Shown here: positions 12,701-22,769 of the stretch, piece by piece | Layout: every line of letters starts with the position of its first letter | How positions within the stretch are numbered: position 1 is the first letter of the stretch | Assembly (NCBI GenBank): GCA_021018815.1 | Contig: JAITYX010000033.1 | Location: 5,813,001-5,877,000, forward strand | Source: Talinum fruticosum | Lineage: Eukaryota; Streptophyta; Magnoliopsida; Caryophyllales; Talinaceae | DNA: 64,000 bases | Direction: 5' to 3' | Notes under the pieces: generated by a model | Database searches by the model: none | Told to the model about the DNA's origin: nothing | The model's input: the letters and a program-made list of their open reading frames with translations, nothing else | Translations under genes and position numbers: made by a program

Positions 12701-12833
12701 AAAGCAAAACAAGGATGGTATCTATGTCCATCATTCAAAGTATACCAAGGAATTGCTGAAGAAGTAGAAGCTTCAAGATGCTAAACATGCAACAACACCA
12801 ATGAGTAGCGAGCATAAAGCTGGACTCGGATCG
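9800..12833 (+). pseudogene. copia pol: protease, integrase, RT; truncated
   Basis: Domain order protease-integrase-RT is diagnostic of Ty1/copia. The protease motif at about 9817 reads WYLDNGCSCHMSG, where the usual catalytic triplet D-S-G has become D-N-G. The GAG-pre-integrase zinc region (TWHRRLGH, then CEACTKGKQV) is at 10210-10345. The integrase core follows (MDLCVEIP, IVDDYSRFTWV) and is partly duplicated. The RT region starts near 12000 (EWVEAMQDELN), with KMDVKCAF at about 12320 and YVDDI at about 12577. Similarity ends at 12829-12833, before RNase H. Many stops and shifts: not functional. Confidence 0.8.
10378..11463 (+). repeat. Tandem duplication of about 547 bp in the integrase core
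   Basis: Copy 1 (10378-10924) and copy 2 (10925-11463) both run from GTGCTTGAAATGTTGCATA, through the DD-motif region and the ELYKGKKPNISYFK block, to TATGTTCACA. The copies differ at many bases, so the duplication is either old or came from recombination between diverged elements. The other copia copies here have the segment once. Confidence 0.85.
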
Positions 12834-13370
12834 TTAGAGATGAGTATTATTGAATCGTTGCTAAATAACATTTATATACTTGTTTGAATAATTTCCCCAC
12901 ATCCACAAATGTTTGAAATATGTTTGACTGTTAGAGATGAGTATTATTGAGTTTAGAATCATTGTATGAACAATTTTGTTTTTATGTGATGATGGGCTGC
13001 AAGAGGATCAAGGTCTTCGAGTATAGTGAGGCCGTTGTTGTCAATTCATGTTGTTGTTTTAGTGTGTGCATATTGGATTTCTAACTTGTGATTTTTTTTT
13101 CTTAAGATAAAAATTTTATGTTTAGGTGAAACTTAATATCACGTTATGTTGTGACATTAGATGTTTTATATGGTATTTCTTTAAGGTTTAGCATTGTATT
13201 CCCATAAGAAATACAACGCTAATGTTCATTTAGTTTTGTACTGCATTAATTATGATTTGAAACATTAAATAGGTAAATTAGAAATTTCACGGTGTTACAT
13301 AACAGTTTCACAAAACAATCATGGTTATAAGTCTTTTTAGCTACGGTTCTAGGAGAATTGTTGTTATACG
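12834..13370. other. Unassigned AT-rich stretch with a direct repeat
   Basis: No coding capacity. A 20-base word TTAGAGATGAGTATTATTGA occurs at about 12835 and 12931. The string ACGGTGTTACA near 13290-13300 resembles the end of a gypsy LTR, so the left part may be an LTR tail, but no matching start or internal region is visible. Confidence 0.4.
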
Positions 13371-15267
13371 TGTAGACACCTAAATCGTGTCCTCCTTATC
13401 TCTTTTATTTCTATAATTTATTTTGTTGGCCCAATGATGAAATCCCATAGCCTTGTTTGTGAATTTTTATCACAGACGCTATTTGATTGATGTGATGAAA
13501 GTCGAGTAAACCACAAAAAAGCCTTTAACACCAAATAAATAACCTTTTTGCCTTGGGCCGATCCAAAAATCCTTTTTCTTTAGGACGGTCCAAGCCTGGT
13601 AAAACTCCGAGTCAACGGAAGTCCGATGAACGTATACGGGGACATTCTAGGCTCAAAACACCGCGTTTCATCACCAACGTCCAACCCGAGACACAAAGAT
13701 GAAGACATCAAAATGACATCGTATGGCCGACACTCGTGTTTCATGGTCGGGATCACCAAAACACTACGTTTTGCTCCAAATAGTGTAATCAAGACATAGA
13801 GCTTATCCTCACCAAACGACGTCAATTATGTCCAAGTGCCACTTACAAGGTCCATCTACACTCGAAACGTTGCGTTTTGCTCGAGTCTTGTTGCAACACG
13901 GAAGAAGTCTGGAAGACAAAATGACGCCATTTAGGTTCGGCTCCGTGTATCCCGGGATCCAGCTTCTATCCTGTTAATTTTAGTCCAGCTTTTTGTTATT
14001 TTTCACCTGGTTCGGGCTCACTTCGGATGACTTCTTAAATCCTAGCCCTAGGTCATTTGTGACCTAACCTTTCCCGATAAATAGAGAGCTTAGGCTCTCA
14101 GTCATTTGTGACCTAACCTTTCCCTATAAATAGAGAGTTTAAGCTCTCATTTTGTATACGACTTCTTCCTATACGTTATGCTGCTTGAAACTAAATTAAG
14201 AGTTATTGAATTCACCTTCTTGTATTATGCTATCTTGGTTTCTTTTAAGCCTATTCTCATTACACTCTCCGCACGCGATCCTTAATCCTTCGTCATTCAT
14301 CAATATCAATCTACCCTCACAAAAGTTCACAAAAGCCTCCTCCAGTCACCACCGTCGCACTTTCGGATACTTATTCGACATCCAACTCAGCAGGTGGGAC
14401 AACTTGAAGGCACCAATTCGGCCTTCGTGACAGTTTATTTATTATTGTTAGTATTTATCGTTTTGGTATTGTGGAGAAAACATGTATCACATTTAAATTC
14501 CTCCCGCCCGATGTAACCTTCTAATTTTCGCATTCGTTTCTTTTCGTTTCTCTTTTCTTTGTTTATTGCTTTCATTCTTCGCTCTTCGTATGTACTTTAC
14601 TACTTTCATTGGCATGGTTTGAGTGCTTTTAGTTTCGTACCTCGTTATGTTGTGTGAGTGTTTTTAATATATTATCTAAACTCACTTTTTCAAACTAGCA
14701 AAGTGTGTCGTTTGAAGGGAGAAACGGAAGGACTTATCCGTAGGTTTCATACCCTCGCCTCCGAATCTAGATTCTCTGCTCTAGACCGATGGAGTCATTT
14801 TTAAATCTCTTTCAAGCTTAGTTTTCTCATAATATGATTGGAAGAGAATTTCTTTATTTTATTTTTGTTAGTTTTTACACTTAAAACCGACCGGTGACTC
14901 CCTTTTTTCATTTATTCCTCTTAATCTACCTCTCGGTTATTTTTTACTAAAAACTAAAAAAAAAAGAAAATTTTTCGATCCGCCATCCAAGCTAGAGGCC
15001 GAGGATGACCACCATAGCCATGGGCCCTTGTCGGCGCCGCCGACCAAACGACGTTGACTTTTGCCTGTGCCCAATAGTCGAGTGGGTAGGGCTCCGATAG
15101 CCCTAAAGCCCTATGACAATCAATAATCCCTAAATTTTTTCTATTTTTCAGTTGTGAAATAATATCCCAATATTTTTGGAAATAATTCCTAAAACAAAAT
15201 GATTAATAACATCACCATTCAATCCTATTTAATTTTAACTTAATCATTGTCACTATTGTCTTTAGTT
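13371..15267 (+). repeat. Tat/Ogre LTR, plus strand, 3' end missing
   Basis: Starts TGTAGACACCTAAATCGTGTC, the same start as the reverse complements of the LTRs ending at 35402 and 40842. Shared blocks are the promoter CTATAAATAGAGAG, the purine/pyrimidine tracts and the CGCCGCCG-type block near 15040. The last roughly 200 bases before the expected ...CTACA end are absent, and the sequence runs into minus-strand gag at about 15268. No polypurine tract lies directly upstream. Its right junction was probably made by rearrangement. Confidence 0.75.
14052..14149 (+). promoter_or_regulatory. Tandemly duplicated LTR core promoter (2 x 49 bp)
   Basis: Two adjacent 49-base copies start GTCATTTGTGACCTAACC and end CTCTCA. 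Copy 2 has CTATAAATAG, a good TATA box; copy 1 has CGATAAATAG. The other Tat LTRs in the window carry this block once (rc near 16981-17030, 34741-34785 and 40196-40240). Confidence 0.8.
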
Positions 15268-15693
15268 TCTTCGACATATTCTTTATCACTTACCCATAGC
15301 CCATGGAATTCTGGATCTAAAGGAGGCAAACTAAGGAGTGATTTCGACTCATCAATGTCTTGAATGAAGACAAATGGGTCCCACTAACCTGGAATGGGTT
15401 AAGAGAAAATAGCTAAGGTACCGCTGAAAGGATTATTGTTGTTGCTTGATTTTTGAGCAGCCTTAGGAAGAGGGAGTTGACCATTGTTGAACATACTCTC
15501 CAATTTGTTATTGATCGTCCAACATTGCTTGGTGTCATGTCCTCGTCCGTGATTGTATTTGCAAAATTTTCCAGCGTCCCAATTTTTAGACTCGTTTCGT
15601 AGTTTCGATTCTCGCTCTAATGGGTGGCAATTCTATTTTCCCTTTGGCCAGCAAGCGGTCAAGGGCTTGACCGTAGGTGGTATCAATAGGAGT
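15268..15693 (-). pseudogene. Outer Tat element: gag 3' part (left of the insertion)
   Basis: Minus-strand gag C-terminal region, homologous to 30734-31142 of the inner element (both share CACTTACCCA-AGCCCATGGA and GGTGGTATCAATAGGAG). It contains the nucleocapsid zinc-finger region with the rc of CGTGATTGTATTTGCAAAATTT. Cut at 15693 by the inner element; the other half resumes at 35403. On the left it abuts the truncated plus-strand LTR. Confidence 0.8.
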
Positions 15694-17729
15694 TGTAGGG
15701 ACCACGACCGACGAGACCTGCTCGAGGCTGAGGTCCCCACGAACCGGTGTAGGTTTTTTAAAAGAGGTTGGAAATGATTTTAGGATTTTGAAGATTGATT
15801 TTTGAAGGTAGGGACTAACCTCTTATTTAGATTTCGAATTTTATTAAGTGAAGTTAAAAATTAATTAAATTAGATTGATTAACGGTTTTATGATTTATTT
15901 TATTTTAGAAATTATTTTCGAAGTCTCGGGATAATATTTTCTTAATTAAAATAAATAAGATTAGGGTTTTTATTTCTATCGTGAGGCTTTAAGGCCAAAT
16001 TGGTGTGAAAACACCGGTTTGGACCCAAGCCACCACTCGCTGCCTCCACGGCATTGACCAAAGCCAGCACCAAGCGATCGGCGGCGGCGCCCATAGGCCA
16101 TGGCTTAGAAATTCAGCCTCGACCTCTAGCCCGGCTGGAAGATCCAAGCCCCTTTTTATCTACAAATTAGAAAAAAAAGCTGAGAAGCAATTTAAATAGA
16201 AACACAGCGAAAGTAGGAGTCGTCATTCGGGTTTTATGAAAGAAAAATGATCAAAAACAAAATAAATGTTCTTCTAATATTAGTATGAGAAAACTAAGGA
16301 GGCTAGAAAGTTACTCCATCGGTCTAGAACCGAGAATCAAATTCGGGCCCGAGGGTACGAAATGTAAGGATAAGTCATTACTGTTCCATTCGTCAAATGA
16401 TGACCATAACTAGTTTGAGTAGTGGATCAAAATAACGTACTACACACAAGCAAACAACATGCTAACAGAATTTAAAACAAACAAAACATAGTAATGAAAG
16501 CGGTAAAGGTAGAAACAAAAAGCGATAAAGAAAGTGAAATGAAAAGAAAAAAGCAGAAATTAAAAAGATACTGAAAGCGGTAAAAGCAGTAAAATTTCTT
16601 CTCTACAATACGGAAAGCGATAAAAGCATAAAATAAAATAGATAACCATTTCAAAGGCTGAATTGGTGCCATCAGGTTGTCCCACTTGATAGTCCGGATC
16701 TTGGATCTAGATCGGTTGATGTGATGTTGGTGATTCGAGAAGGCTTTTTATGAGTTTTGTGAGGGTAAGTTTGTAGGGATTAAGAAAGATCATCTAAAAG
16801 AATACGAAGAGATCGGAATAACCGAATATTCATTCGCACTTAGTAAGGATTCAGTGGTGTAGTGTTTAGGAAAGAGGCTTTTGAGGTTACTTTTCAACAA
16901 AGTAATGTTTAGGAGAAGGTTATTTGTGGTTAGCTTTACGTAGCATAAGGCATAGGGAAATGTCGTGCTGAAATGAGTGTCGAGCTCTCTATTTATAGGG
17001 AGAGAGCTACGTCACAAATGACCTAGGGTTAGCTCTCGGCTAGCCATTCAAAAGTAGCCGACAAAACCGGGTCGAAAATCATAAGATTGAACCAGATAGA
17101 AAACCGGGTCGGGGTGCCGGCCACCCGGTATTACCCTAGAGTTTCATAGGATAAACCAGATAGAAAACCGGTCGGGGTGCCGGCCACCCGGTGTTACCCT
17201 AGAGTTTCATGCCCTTCCAGGCTACAAAGGGGTCTTCGAGTCAAAACGCGGCGTTTCAAGTCGAACTATTCCAAGTATGAGGCGCCGGCCACATGACGTC
17301 GTCTTAGGGATTTTGAGCTCCTAATCTCGAGTGGACTATCTTGGAGCAAAACGTAGCACTTTGATGCTTCGATGATGAAATATAGCGCCTAATGTCGTCT
17401 TGAAGTCTTCGACTCCGTGTGTAGTTGCGCAAAAATAAAACGTAGAATTCCGATCCTGGAATTTCCTTATACGCTACATCGGACTTCCGCTAACTCTACG
17501 AGGCTTAGCCTCGGCTTGGACCCTCCAAAAGAAAAGGGATTTTTGGACCCACCCAAAGCAAGAGGCTATTTATTTGGTGCTAAGGATTCTTTGTGGTTTA
17601 TCGGCTTCTATCGCACCAATCGGACATAGACTGTGATCTAAATCCACAAACAGGACTTGGGATCTCATCATCGGGCCAACAATGTGAAATATATAATTAA
17701 AAGAGATAAGGGACAAGATGTTTTAGGGT
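15694..17729 (-). repeat. 3' LTR of the inner Tat element
   Basis: Read on the plus strand it begins TGTAGGGACCACGACC, the rc of the LTR end, and runs to GATGTTTTAGGG. The outer end at about 17729 is eroded relative to ...TTTTAGGTGTCTACA of its partner at 35402. A promoter (rc of CCCTATAAATAGAG) lies at 16985-17000. About 2.04 kb against 1.96 kb for the 5' LTR; most of the extra length is the 64-bp tandem repeat. Confidence 0.8.
17090..17210. repeat. 64-bp tandem repeat (two copies) with GC-rich palindrome
   Basis: The unit AACCAGATAGAAAACCGG... starts at 17090 and again at 17154; both copies end TACCCTAGAGTTTCAT. Each contains GGGTGCCGGCCACCC, a near-perfect inverted repeat. It sits upstream of the LTR TATA box on the element's sense strand, so it could act as an upstream promoter element. 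The partner LTR (34850-34880) lacks the second copy and the palindrome. Confidence 0.8.
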
Positions 17730-18341
17730 CAAAGTAGACACTAAAGGATACTTATCTCGATTTTGTGCATTGCTTTGAATAGTTGACTATTGTGTGTTAT
17801 CTAGAATTGGTCGTTGTCGAACCTAAACTCCAAGATAGGGGCCTGGACTTGATTGCAACGCATACATTCTAAATTCCAATAAGAGGGTGCTAAGCTTGGC
17901 TTAATCAGAGCCTAAAGCTTGGTGGATAGTTATGCTAACACTTTCGATCGTCCTTGATCTAAAGCTTGTCCCGATAATCTACTGTACTAACGAGGCTTGT
18001 TAGTGGATAATCATATTGACAAAATTTCAATGTTTTACCCGAATAATTCTATCAAAAATAGACTAAAAATTTGATTTCCAAAAGATGATTTAGTGGGTCC
18101 AAGAGCTCCCACGTGCATGCATATGGTTCCAATTATCCACTTACCATGCTTGATGAGACTTCACAAGCTACCCCATCAACTAGGGTTGCAAGGCTGTCGT
18201 GACGGGACACCTCCTCTTCTCGTGGTCGGAGTCGGCAGCCTTTGGTAGGCCTAGCCACGATGTGCTCCTACTAGATTCCCTTGGTCACCCTTGCTTTTTA
18301 ACTCTTTTCTTGTATGCTTGGCTTGGCTTGACCGAATAGGC
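17730..18341. other. Spacer between 3' LTR and antisense gene
   Basis: No coding frame supported. For the minus-strand element this is where the polypurine tract should lie; TTTTGTGCATTGC at 17760-17773 resembles the rc of the GGGTGCAAAA tract seen before the LTR at 41281, but the tract is degraded. The right part holds upstream sequence of the antisense gene. Confidence 0.4.
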
Positions 18342-18350
18342 CTATAAAAG
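18342..18350 (+). promoter_or_regulatory. TATA box of the antisense plant-mobile-domain gene
   Basis: CTATAAAAG about 135 bases upstream of the inferred start codon and on the gene's own strand. The following 60 bases are CT-rich, as in plant 5' leaders. This suggests the unit had its own promoter independent of the LTR. Confidence 0.55.
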
Positions 18351-18475
18351 GCGAGTTTAGTGTGTTCATTTTGCACACTTCACTTATTGCTCTCTTGCTT
18401 TTTAGCTTTGCTCCTATGTATTCTTGCTTTGCTCTTGTTGAAAACTAGTTGGTCTTCAAAATCTTGTCTTCAAAC

Positions 18476-21028
18476 ATATCTAGAAGAAAGGCTCATCCTA
18501 CCGGGAGGACAAGGGCTGAGAAGTTAGTCCAAGATAACTTCTTGGAATAGGAATGACGTCCTCACAATGAATGAAATCCAAATGACCTCCTGGTGGAGGC
18601 TGAAAACCATGTCTCTTCACTTGCCATTACTCCTTTGGTAAGCTAGTTGGCTTAAACATCTACTTTTGCTCATTTAGAGTAGTACTTAGACTAAAAAAAT
18701 CTTGTTGGATTTTTGTCTTGTAGAAAGGCTCAATTTGAAATATTGGAGCCATAGCTAAATTCATGGACACATGCAGAAAGATGCACTATCCCTTAGATGA
18801 CATTATGCATAACGTCGGGTTTGCTTCCCTATTTATTGCTTTGAATCATCTTTGTGACAAAAGAGAGCGGGATCCCACCAGGACCATTATTGAGCGCTTT
18901 TGGGATACCACTAATACTTTCCACTTTTCCTTCGGGAAATGACTATTACTACTTTTGACTTTGCCGTTTTATTCGGTTTGGACTTCTTGGGGAGCCTCTA
19001 GTTTATGACCGGAACATGTATAAAGATCATCGCTATGTTCGTCACCTTTTTTGTCCCATGGCTAGTAGGTTTCCTCGGGAAAACATCTTTCAATATACCA
19101 TTCTATTCGAGGCTTTTGAGTATATTAGGTTTTGGGCTCGACATTTTCCAAAACAACAAGTTGAGATTGTGCTTGCTCTCGTGTTGAGCACGATACTCTT
19201 TTCGACCAAGCCACTAAGGTTCGCATTCATTATTTGGTGAACTTAGTGGACCTTGACAAAATAAAAGAGCTCAACTAGGGTGCACCCGCGTACACTTGCC
19301 TTATAAGGGGCCTCCGTTCAGGTGTGCGACACACTAAACTCGAGAAAGACTTGACCAACTATCTTCCTCTATGCAGCTTATAGAAGATCATTGACGTATG
19401 CTCAAGCAGTTCTTCACTTATTTCAAATGTATTTTCATCTTGTGTGGATAAAAATGTTACTTGTTTTGCAAAAATGTAGCCATGGTAGTACGAATATTTC
19501 CCGCACCTTTTGCTCGGCTCAAAAAATCATCCAATGTTTTCGGACTCGTATCATAGGCCAAAATCTATTTTCAATGGCCCAAGATCTATGACATAGGTTT
19601 CTTGAGATCAACCCTTAACCATGTGACTTCGGCATGTTGATTTTAAACTCTAATTTACCTCAAAATATGTCCGAAAAAACAATCACTTCACTATTGTCTT
19701 GCTGCCCCAGCCCACTGCCTATGGTGGTCCTTGTAAGCCTTGTTGTGGCCAACACGAGCCTAGGGTCGTGCGTGTTCTATACCCATTTTCTTGTTGTTTT
19801 TCACTTTTTCTTGTTTGTTTCTTTATGAATCCTATATGTGCAGGGCAACTTTCATCCTTAGGCCCAACTCCAACTCCCTCCAACTATAATTATTGCATGT
19901 ACGTTGAGTGAAAGGAGGATCTTATTTGAGGGTCCTTTTGGGTTCTGTTGGTACCTTCGTAAGAGACTTACACCACAAATCCATATCAATACATGGCATC
20001 CATTTGTTCCTCTTGAACCACCGCCAAGCATGTTCTACTTCTGTTCTCTTTCCCAACAAGAGCAAGTGGAAGCAATCATCGGGTACCCTTATACCCAGTT
20101 CTTAAATTTATATACAACCTATGCACATCATACGGGGTGGATTATGACTCGACCAGTGAGTTTCTACTTCTTTCTTTCTTCTATGTAGTTGAATTTCTTG
20201 TATGGAAATTAACTTCATCTTTTGTAGCTTATTTGGGAGGATATCCACATTCCAATTCTTGATGTGGGTGTTTCTCAACATGGGGAGTCTCCCAGTTATG
20301 TAAGAATTTATGAAATCTTCGAGGAAGAATGTGTTGGGCATCCTTTCCCTAGAAACTAGCTAGGGATAAGAATTTCATGCTCTTTACTTTTAGTTGCATG
20401 CTAAAAGTATTTTGCTAATAACATTAAATATTTATAGTATGACAACGAGCAATCTCGGACCATGTCCATCGGACTCCAATCTGCACTTAGGGGATCCAAG
20501 ACTTCTTCATTAGAAGGACTTTCCTAAACTTCCGGGTCAGTCTTTAGTTAGTGAAATGCTAACTGTTTTGAGCTTTTAGTGGGTGTGCTAATGGCTCCAT
20601 TATTTTTGTAGAGGTGTCAATCTAAAGCGTCTTTATCGGAAGGTTTCCTTGGCAAATCGGGGTACAAGCACATACATCTAGCCAACAAGCACCTACCGAT
20701 GGTACATCTAGAGTGGGTATCTCTCGGCGTTCTTCACGACGTGTGCATCATCCGAGTGCTTATGAAGTAAGGCCTAGCACCTCCGGGCCTAGTTCTTGTA
20801 GTGCGGGCCTAATTTTGCTGAAGAATATTTGGATATTATGCCCTCCAACCATTTGATCCTCACCGAAACCCGCTTCACTTCCACCAAGCTTCTTATAATG
20901 GACCTTCTCACTCTTAGGACCATGGAACTAGCTCTTCTCGAGGTGGTGGAGATGGTCGATTCTCCACGTCCGTCTTAGAGGATTTTGGGAACTATATCTT
21001 TGATGACATTTCTAATAGCGATGATTAG
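18476..21028 (+). pseudogene. Plant mobile domain (MAIN/PMD-like) gene, antisense to the Tat element
   Basis: A spliced gene-like unit on the strand opposite pol. Its inferred start is ATA at 18476, an ATG-to-ATA change before SRRKAHPTGRTR. Exon 1 runs to 18637. An 86-bp intron with GT...TTGTCTTGTAG ends (18638-18723) joins in phase 0 to exon 2. Exon 2 carries the diagnostic block TFHFSFGEMTITTFDFAVLF-GLDF (about 18918-18985, one shift inside), the plant mobile domain signature. It continues with ARHFPKQQVEIVLALVLS and a leucine-rich stretch to about 19380. The C-terminus at about 20600-21028 is serine/glycine-rich, then acidic, ending FDDISNSDD before TAG. In-frame stops occur at about 18546 and 18552 and elsewhere. 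PMD proteins such as MAIN act in silencing; PMD copies are also known inside transposons. Exon limits between 19400 and 20600 are unclear. Confidence 0.65.
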
Positions 21029-21552
21029 TGGATCCCTTGTTGGGTACTTTTGTTGTTAATGTTTAATATTTCGTAAGATAATGACTCTTGTGCAATGAGA
21101 TGGACTGTGAAAACTGGATTATAAAAAAAAATACTTTCTTTTGTGAAATATGATGCAAAATTCTTAGGAAAAATTACAAAGACAAATCGAAAAAATTACA
21201 CTAGCCTCCATTCCCCCAAAACAAAATAATAAAAAAAAATGGGAATTGTTAAGTGAATGGTCCAATATGGCTTGCATGAAAATGGGTTGGGGGAGAAATA
21301 GATAATAGGCTAAGGAGTACTCGACCGAAAGAAATAAGGTGAACTGGTCGATTCAAAGCTAGTGTTGCTGATGCAGTAGGACTCTTATACCCGAAAATCA
21401 TTATAAATTGAACCTTACTTGTTGACCGAAAATTGTGCCTTCTTTTTCCACAATTCTAATAGAAAAATAGATCCAAAAGAAAATTTCCCAAGTGCTCGTA
21501 ATATTCTTACTAATTTCTCAAGATGAATTTCATGATTGGTTTATCTCGTTAA
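21029..21552. other. Spacer between the two antisense remnants
   Basis: AT-rich, with A-runs near 21120-21240 that could include the 3' end of the PMD gene. No convincing coding frame. Confidence 0.35.
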
Positions 21553-22161
21553 ATGCATGAGATAACAAACAAAAAGAGGACGGGTTTATCGGAATATAGA
21601 TCGAACACTTTATTCAATATTCGCCGAGTAAAAGTCTATTGGACTTTCTTAAGGGCTGATGCACCTATTGGGATCCTCATCACCACGTTTTCAGGTTTGG
21701 GGATAAAGAATTGTGCCCCTACCGAAGAATTTGATGCCATTCTAGGCATTCAACGTTGTACTAAACCTATTGTGCCCAAATCTTATTAAAATCCACGCGA
21801 GACCTATAAATATCTTCCGAAGCTAAGTAGTAGGAATCTAAGGTAGATTCTTATTGGGAATCAAATGAACCTGATGAAACATTATCGCCGGATGTATGCA
21901 TTCTATGAGTCTATAATCATTCCGAGACGTTGAGCGATCATCACCTATCTAATAGGTGGGTTCTTGTTGGTAGGAGGTCGTGGGGACATGCCATCTACGA
22001 CACTACCAAGCTTGGTTGAGCAGTTCGAGAATTATTGTTCCCCAATGCCATTGATAGTTGTTGAAACTATAATAGGCCTACACTGGGTTGAAGCCAATCC
22101 GAAGGAAGATGATGGAACTCGGTGTAGTGACCCAAAAGGGAAGAATGTGAAGATAGACTAG
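21553..22161 (+). pseudogene. Second antisense coding remnant, possibly DUF7745-like
   Basis: One reading frame spans about 200 codons with only three stops (21787, 21847, 21934). It encodes YWTFLRADAPIGILITTFSG, then PTEEFDAILGI, then a hydrophobic segment YLIGGFLLVGGRG and SPMPLIVVETIIGLHWVE. The PTxEFxxILG block and the hydrophobic-then-P-hydrophobic-ET block resemble plant DUF7745 proteins that accompany gypsy elements. That assignment is from recollection of the family pattern and is tentative. The strand is opposite to pol, like the PMD gene just upstream. Confidence 0.4.
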
Positions 22162-22769
22162 GGCTTAGTTTTCTAGATAGAATTTTTAGGAAGAAATAAA
22201 AAAATTTAAGAAGAATAGTTTTGCCTCTTTAGAACAATATATTTTTCACAAGTAGTGTGCTTGTTTTATTTCCCTTGTATTAGCTATGTACACAAATAAG
22301 TAGTAGGCTTACTTTTTAATAAATAAAAGTAAGTTTTGTGCTCATATTTATACTTGATATAATAATTTTTTTTCATTGCTAACCTAGAGGTTTAAATAAA
22401 TTAGACTGCCCTTAAAATTAATTAAAAGAATTAAAATAATAAAGAATTGATTACACAGGTGAACCGCCTAATTAAATTCTCCAAAATAAATAAATAAAGG
22501 GATCATCTGGTTGGACGGTCGAAATAATTACAGAGATAAAAACTAAAGGGTATTCAGCCTAGCCAGCCCACCGTTGTCCGGTGGTGGCCGGTGCCCGCCC
22601 GCCGTCTACGGTCCTGCTAAACGTAATATTTCTTAAGTTGATCCAGATTTGTGTACTGAAAGATCTCTTCACCATCCCAATCGAGTCAATTTTACTGCCC
22701 CTTCGGCAATATTCTGCTAAGTACAAATGGGCCCGGCTAGTTATGCCTATTCCTAGATTGGTGCTCTAA
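22162..22769. other. Spacer between antisense ORFs and pol
   Basis: AT-rich sequence with a short GC-rich island at 22560-22620. The end of pol (minus strand) is placed near 22770. No other feature recognised. Confidence 0.4.

Larger units (their letters stand above)
638..12833 (+). mobile_element. Composite Ty1/copia array: LTR-gag-LTR-gag/pol, 3' truncated
   Basis: Two copies of the SIRE/Maximus-like family share a central LTR. The order is LTR (638-2088), primer site, gag without pol, foreign solo LTR (3117-6331), polypurine tract, LTR (6417-7901), a second primer site, and gag, protease, integrase and reverse transcriptase remnants that stop near 12833. No third LTR is present. All parts are on the plus strand and diverged from the younger copies at 44591 and 58914. 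An LTR-internal-LTR-internal arrangement is what unequal homologous recombination between LTRs leaves behind. That history is inferred; the order is seen directly. Confidence 0.8.
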
